Shown: piece after piece, positions 6,245-8,482 of the stretch
Position numbering within the stretch: the first letter of the stretch is position 1
Layout: each line of letters begins with the position of its first letter
Source: Omnitrophica bacterium GWA2_41_15
Lineage (GTDB): Bacteria; Omnitrophota; Gorgyraeia; Gorgyraeales; Gorgyraeaceae
NCBI GenBank assembly: GCA_919902485.1
Contig: CAKKRB010000076.1
Coordinates: forward strand, 1-8,482
Direction: 5' to 3'
DNA length: 8,482 bases
The notes under the pieces: model-generated
Seen by the model: only the letters and a program-made list of their open reading frames with translations
Database searches by the model: none
Told to the model about the DNA's origin: nothing
Position numbers and translations under genes: made by a program

Positions 6245-8482
6245 CCTGATTATTCTGATTTTGAAGATGATATTAAATCGCGGCTCTACAGGGAGCCTAA
6301 CAGGCTGGATATATCAGACAGTAGAAGCTGTCCCACGCATTGCCATTTTTGCAGTGAATGGCAGTTCTGGGGAAAATTCCGCTCTAAATCAGGGAAGAGT
6401 ATATATAAAGAGATCGTCCAGCTTATGGCTAAATTTCCAGAGGTAAATTATTTTTATTTCATAGGGTCTCTTGTAAACGGCAATATGGAGTCGCTCAGCG
6501 CTTTTAGCGATTTGGTCATTGCGCATAAGCTTAATATACAATGGGCAGGACAGGCAGTTATAAGGCCTGAAATGACGCTTGATTTGTTGAAAAAACTAAA
6601 ACGTTCAGGATGCTCTTGGCTGAGCTATGGCATTGAAAGCGGCTCTCAAACAGTATTGGAAAAAATGAATAAAAGATTTTCTCTGGACGTGGCAAGCAGG
6701 GTTTTAAAGGATACAAAAGAGGCGGGGATTTCCACGCAGATAAATTTTATGTTCGGCCTTCCAACAGAGACAAAAGATGATTTTAACCAGACCCTGAGAT
6801 TTCTCAAGGAAAACAGCAGACATATGGATACTATCCTTGCAAGCCAGTCATTCTGTGTAATAGATAAAGGCACATACCTTTATAATCATCCTGAAGAATT
6901 CGGCATAAGGCACAGGTCTCATCATCTATACTGGGATTCGAACAATGGCGAGAATAATTACTCAGAGAGATTCAAAAGATATGAGGAGTTTTGCAGGATT
7001 GCTTTATCATTAGGTATACCTGAGACATCAGGGGTTCTTAGGAATAAGCCTGACAAGTGGAATACGCTCGCGGATTATTATAACTATAAAAGAGATTATA
7101 AAAAGGCTATAGAACATTATTCCAAGGCCCAGCAATGCGAAATGAAAAACAGATCATTGTCAGGCAAATTAAGCAGATGCTATGCAGAGGCAGGTTTGTA
7201 TGATAAGGCTAAACAAACACTTAACGAAAGCCTTGGGTTAAAAACTAACATGGCTGATAATAACATATCTGACGAAAGTATAAAAGAGAAGCTGTTCTAT
7301 CTGGATGATTTGTCAAATTATATAAAATCAGTTTCAAATGGAAACGGCAAGAAACAGCCGGAAGATATAAAATCTTTAGATAGCGCTAAACTTGCAAAGG
7401 TTTTAAAATATTTCAGCGATATTAAATATAAGGGTATTGACCTGGATAAGATTCTCTATGATTTTGAGTTTAACGAAAAACAAAAGTCTATGTCGCGGGC
7501 GCTTTATTCGCACGGCCTGTGGCCCAAGCTTTCGAATTACATATTAACAGATGCCCAGAAGGCAAGAAAAGATCAGGTTTTGTTCGGTTATCCTTACTGG
7601 CTTGTAATAGACCCGTGTAACCATTGCAATCTGAACTGTCCATTTTGCCCTACCGGCCAGAAAAGAGGCGTAAGGACAAAGGGAAAGTTAAAATTGGAAG
7701 ATTTTAAGGAAACGATTGATATACTAGGACCGTATTTGATACATATAGACCTGGTTAACTGGGGCGAGCCGCTTTTAAATGAAAATATTTCTGATATGGT
7801 TAAGCATGCCAAGCAGTATGGCGCGGATATAAAGATAGATACCAACTTGTCTTATTTAAACGAGGTCAGCGCGGAAAAACTTATCAGATCAGGGCTGGAT
7901 AAGATTGTTGTGTCTATGGATGGCTTGCATGAAGATACGTATAGTAAATATAGAGTAGGCGGTAATTTTAAACAGGTCATGAACAATTTAAAGTTATTGC
8001 TTAAAAAGCGCAGGGAGCTAAAGAGCGCAAAGCCATATATTACGTGGCAGTTCCTGGTATTCAGGCATAATGAACACGAGGTTAATGATGTAATAAAAAT
8101 GGGTAAAAAGCTAGGCGTGGATCATGTTGGCATTACCAAGGCGTTTATAGGGGATAAAGACTGGATTCCTCTGAATCAGGAATACAGCAATTATAATGTG
8201 GATGGGATAAATAAAGGAGAGCTTACCTCCGGGCACTTTAAGGTATTAGACGACGCCTTTTGCAAGTGGCCATGGGAAGCAATAGCAATTAATACAAACG
8301 GCTCTGTATCAGCGTGCTGCTCTGTAGAAGAAGAAAAGGATGATTTCGGAAATATCTTTGACCAGCCATTTGAAGAATTGTGGAATAGCGAAAGATATCA
8401 AGATGCAAGAGCGTATATAAAAAACAGGGAAGATGAGAAGCGCGATGCCAAAAATATATGCATAGGCTGTAAACATCTGGGC
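5639..8482 (+). CDS. B12-binding-like radical SAM protein fused to TPR linker and a second radical SAM/SPASM module (3' partial)
   Basis: I translated this frame codon by codon: 948 sense codons from the ATG at 5639 to the last base, with no stop, so the 3' end lies outside the window. The start is fixed from behind by an in-frame TAA at 5627-5629, and MNIAFVQAP is a normal beginning for a B12-binding radical SAM protein. Order of parts: cobalamin-binding-like domain (1-202), radical SAM core (about 221-458), TPR-like helices (475-535), an unrecognised linker (536-650), and radical SAM with SPASM-type region (652-948). The last visible residues follow C941-x2-C944, so the protein probably ends soon after the window. 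Having two radical SAM cores with different accessory domains suggests two successive reactions on one substrate, or a fusion of two pathway partners (inference). The small spacer and shared domain types tie it to the preceding glycosyltransferase fusion. Product unknown. Confidence 0.93.
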   Translation, partial: MNIAFVQAPAWGRDCPPYTMCLLASLVRQKGHKAYLFDLNNTMYHTSPQNIKQMWDDKDYYSYWENRETVNFLLESNKKTVDFYIDKILDTGAQIIGFTVHFSSAWASLEIAKKIKECDKSRIIVFGGPDCSRQQKGDYFIKQDCVDIVVHGEGEIPLFEIINKVGRLDKVDSIKGCLLLRDGVIKDGGYVPGIDNLDTLPLPDYSDFEDDIKSRLYREPNRLDISDSRSCPTHCHFCSEWQFWGKFRSKSGKSIYKEIVQLMAKFPEVNYFYFIGSLVNGNMESLSAFSDLVIAHKLNIQWAGQAVIRPEMTLDLLKKLKRSGCSWLSYGIESGSQTVLEKMNKRFSLDVASRVLKDTKEAGISTQINFMFGLPTETKDDFNQTLRFLKENSRHMDTILASQSFCVIDKGTYLYNHPEEFGIRHRSHHLYWDSNNGENNYSERFKRYEEFCRIALSLGIPETSGVLRNKPDKWNTLADYYNYKRDYKKAIEHYSKAQQCEMKNRSLSGKLSRCYAEAGLYDKAKQTLNESLGLKTNMADNNISDESIKEKLFYLDDLSNYIKSVSNGNGKKQPEDIKSLDSAKLAKVLKYFSDIKYKGIDLDKILYDFEFNEKQKSMSRALYSHGLWPKLSNYILTDAQKARKDQVLFGYPYWLVIDPCNHCNLNCPFCPTGQKRGVRTKGKLKLEDFKETIDILGPYLIHIDLVNWGEPLLNENISDMVKHAKQYGADIKIDTNLSYLNEVSAEKLIRSGLDKIVVSMDGLHEDTYSKYRVGGNFKQVMNNLKLLLKKRRELKSAKPYITWQFLVFRHNEHEVNDVIKMGKKLGVDHVGITKAFIGDKDWIPLNQEYSNYNVDGINKGELTSGHFKVLDDAFCKWPWEAIAINTNGSVSACCSVEEEKDDFGNIFDQPFEELWNSERYQDARAYIKNREDEKRDAKNICIGCKHLG
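6299..7012 (+). other. Radical SAM core following the B12-binding-like domain (gene 2, about residues 221-458)
   Basis: C231-x3-C235-x2-C238 (CPTHCHFC) is the cluster site. Y330-G-I-E-S-G335 and N369-F-M-F-G-L-P375 are the late-barrel strands shared by the Elp3/MiaB/HemN-like and B12-dependent radical SAM families. With the preceding domain this unit would be a complete class B enzyme. Known members methylate unactivated carbon or phosphorus, or do cyclisations (BchE). Which applies here cannot be told. Confidence 0.9.
7061..7243 (+). other. Short TPR-like helical segment between the two radical SAM units (gene 2, residues 475-535)
   Basis: Two helix pairs with TPR spacing are visible: L-A-D-Y-Y-N-Y-K-R-D-Y-K-K-A-I-E-H-Y-S-K-A (477-497), then L-S-R-C-Y-A-E-A-G-L-Y-D-K-A-K (about 511-526). 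The A/Y/G-L-Y-D-K-A pattern is characteristic. TPR pairs usually hold partner proteins or keep domains at a set distance. The next stretch, to residue 650, is charged and helical-looking with no recognised domain. Confidence 0.7.
7592..8482 (+). other. Radical SAM/SPASM module C (gene 2, residues 652-948, running off the window)
   Basis: C663-x3-C667-x2-C670 (CNLNCPFC) is the catalytic cluster site, preceded by an additional C660 (CNHC). The SAM-binding strand reads N-W-G-E710-P711. The C-terminal region has C875, then C893-C894 after 17 residues (SACC), D-F-G-N-I-F, E-E-L-W-N, and C941-x2-C944. This is the same arrangement as module B of the upstream gene, down to the 17-residue gap, the Cys pair and the CxxC end, so the two are likely close paralogues. 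The spacing suggests one auxiliary cluster rather than the two of full SPASM enzymes such as anSME (inference). Confidence 0.88.

Noticed and set aside
6228..6446. Plus-strand open frame of 72 codons in another frame
   Set aside because: It lies over the first radical SAM cluster motif of the second gene, which is clearly coded in the frame from 5639.
6646..7845. Minus-strand open frames at 6646-6873 and 7594-7845
   Set aside because: Antisense to conserved radical SAM coding sequence; no family features.

Overview
The window is coding almost from end to end on the + strand. It holds two very large multidomain genes in the same orientation, separated by only 13 bases. Both are cut by the window: the first is already open at base 1, and the second runs open to base 8482. 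I see no RNA gene, mobile element, CRISPR array, promoter or terminator, and nothing credible on the minus strand.

Gene 1 (1-5625, at least 1874 residues) reads in order: a long coiled coil built from a 49-residue (147-bp) tandem repeat; a hydrophobic segment with a central Ser-Pro; a GT2-type glycosyltransferase; a GT4-type glycosyltransferase; a radical SAM/SPASM unit; and a second radical SAM/SPASM unit. Gene 2 (5639-8482, at least 948 residues) reads: a cobalamin-binding-like domain, a radical SAM core, a short TPR-like helical linker, and a further radical SAM/SPASM unit. The two polypeptides therefore carry two sugar transferases and four radical SAM cores, three of them with SPASM-type auxiliary cluster regions and one with a B12-binding-like domain.

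The simplest joint reading (inference) is a cell-envelope or surface polysaccharide locus. A membrane-associated, coiled-coil-scaffolded assembly would transfer sugars and then, or at the same time, modify the glycan or its carrier by radical chemistry such as dehydrogenation, epimerisation, dehydration or B12-dependent C-methylation. Radical SAM enzymes of these classes act on sugars in aminoglycoside pathways (BtrN, NeoN, AprD4, GenK). They also act on peptides and lipids, so the substrate is open.

Organism: an anaerobic or microaerophilic bacterium is plausible from the density of oxygen-sensitive radical SAM domains. The A/T-leaning sequence, frequent AGG/AGA and ATA codons, and giant fused envelope-glycan genes recall uncultivated bacteria such as Omnitrophota or Elusimicrobiota. 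That is a low-confidence impression, because no marker gene is present.
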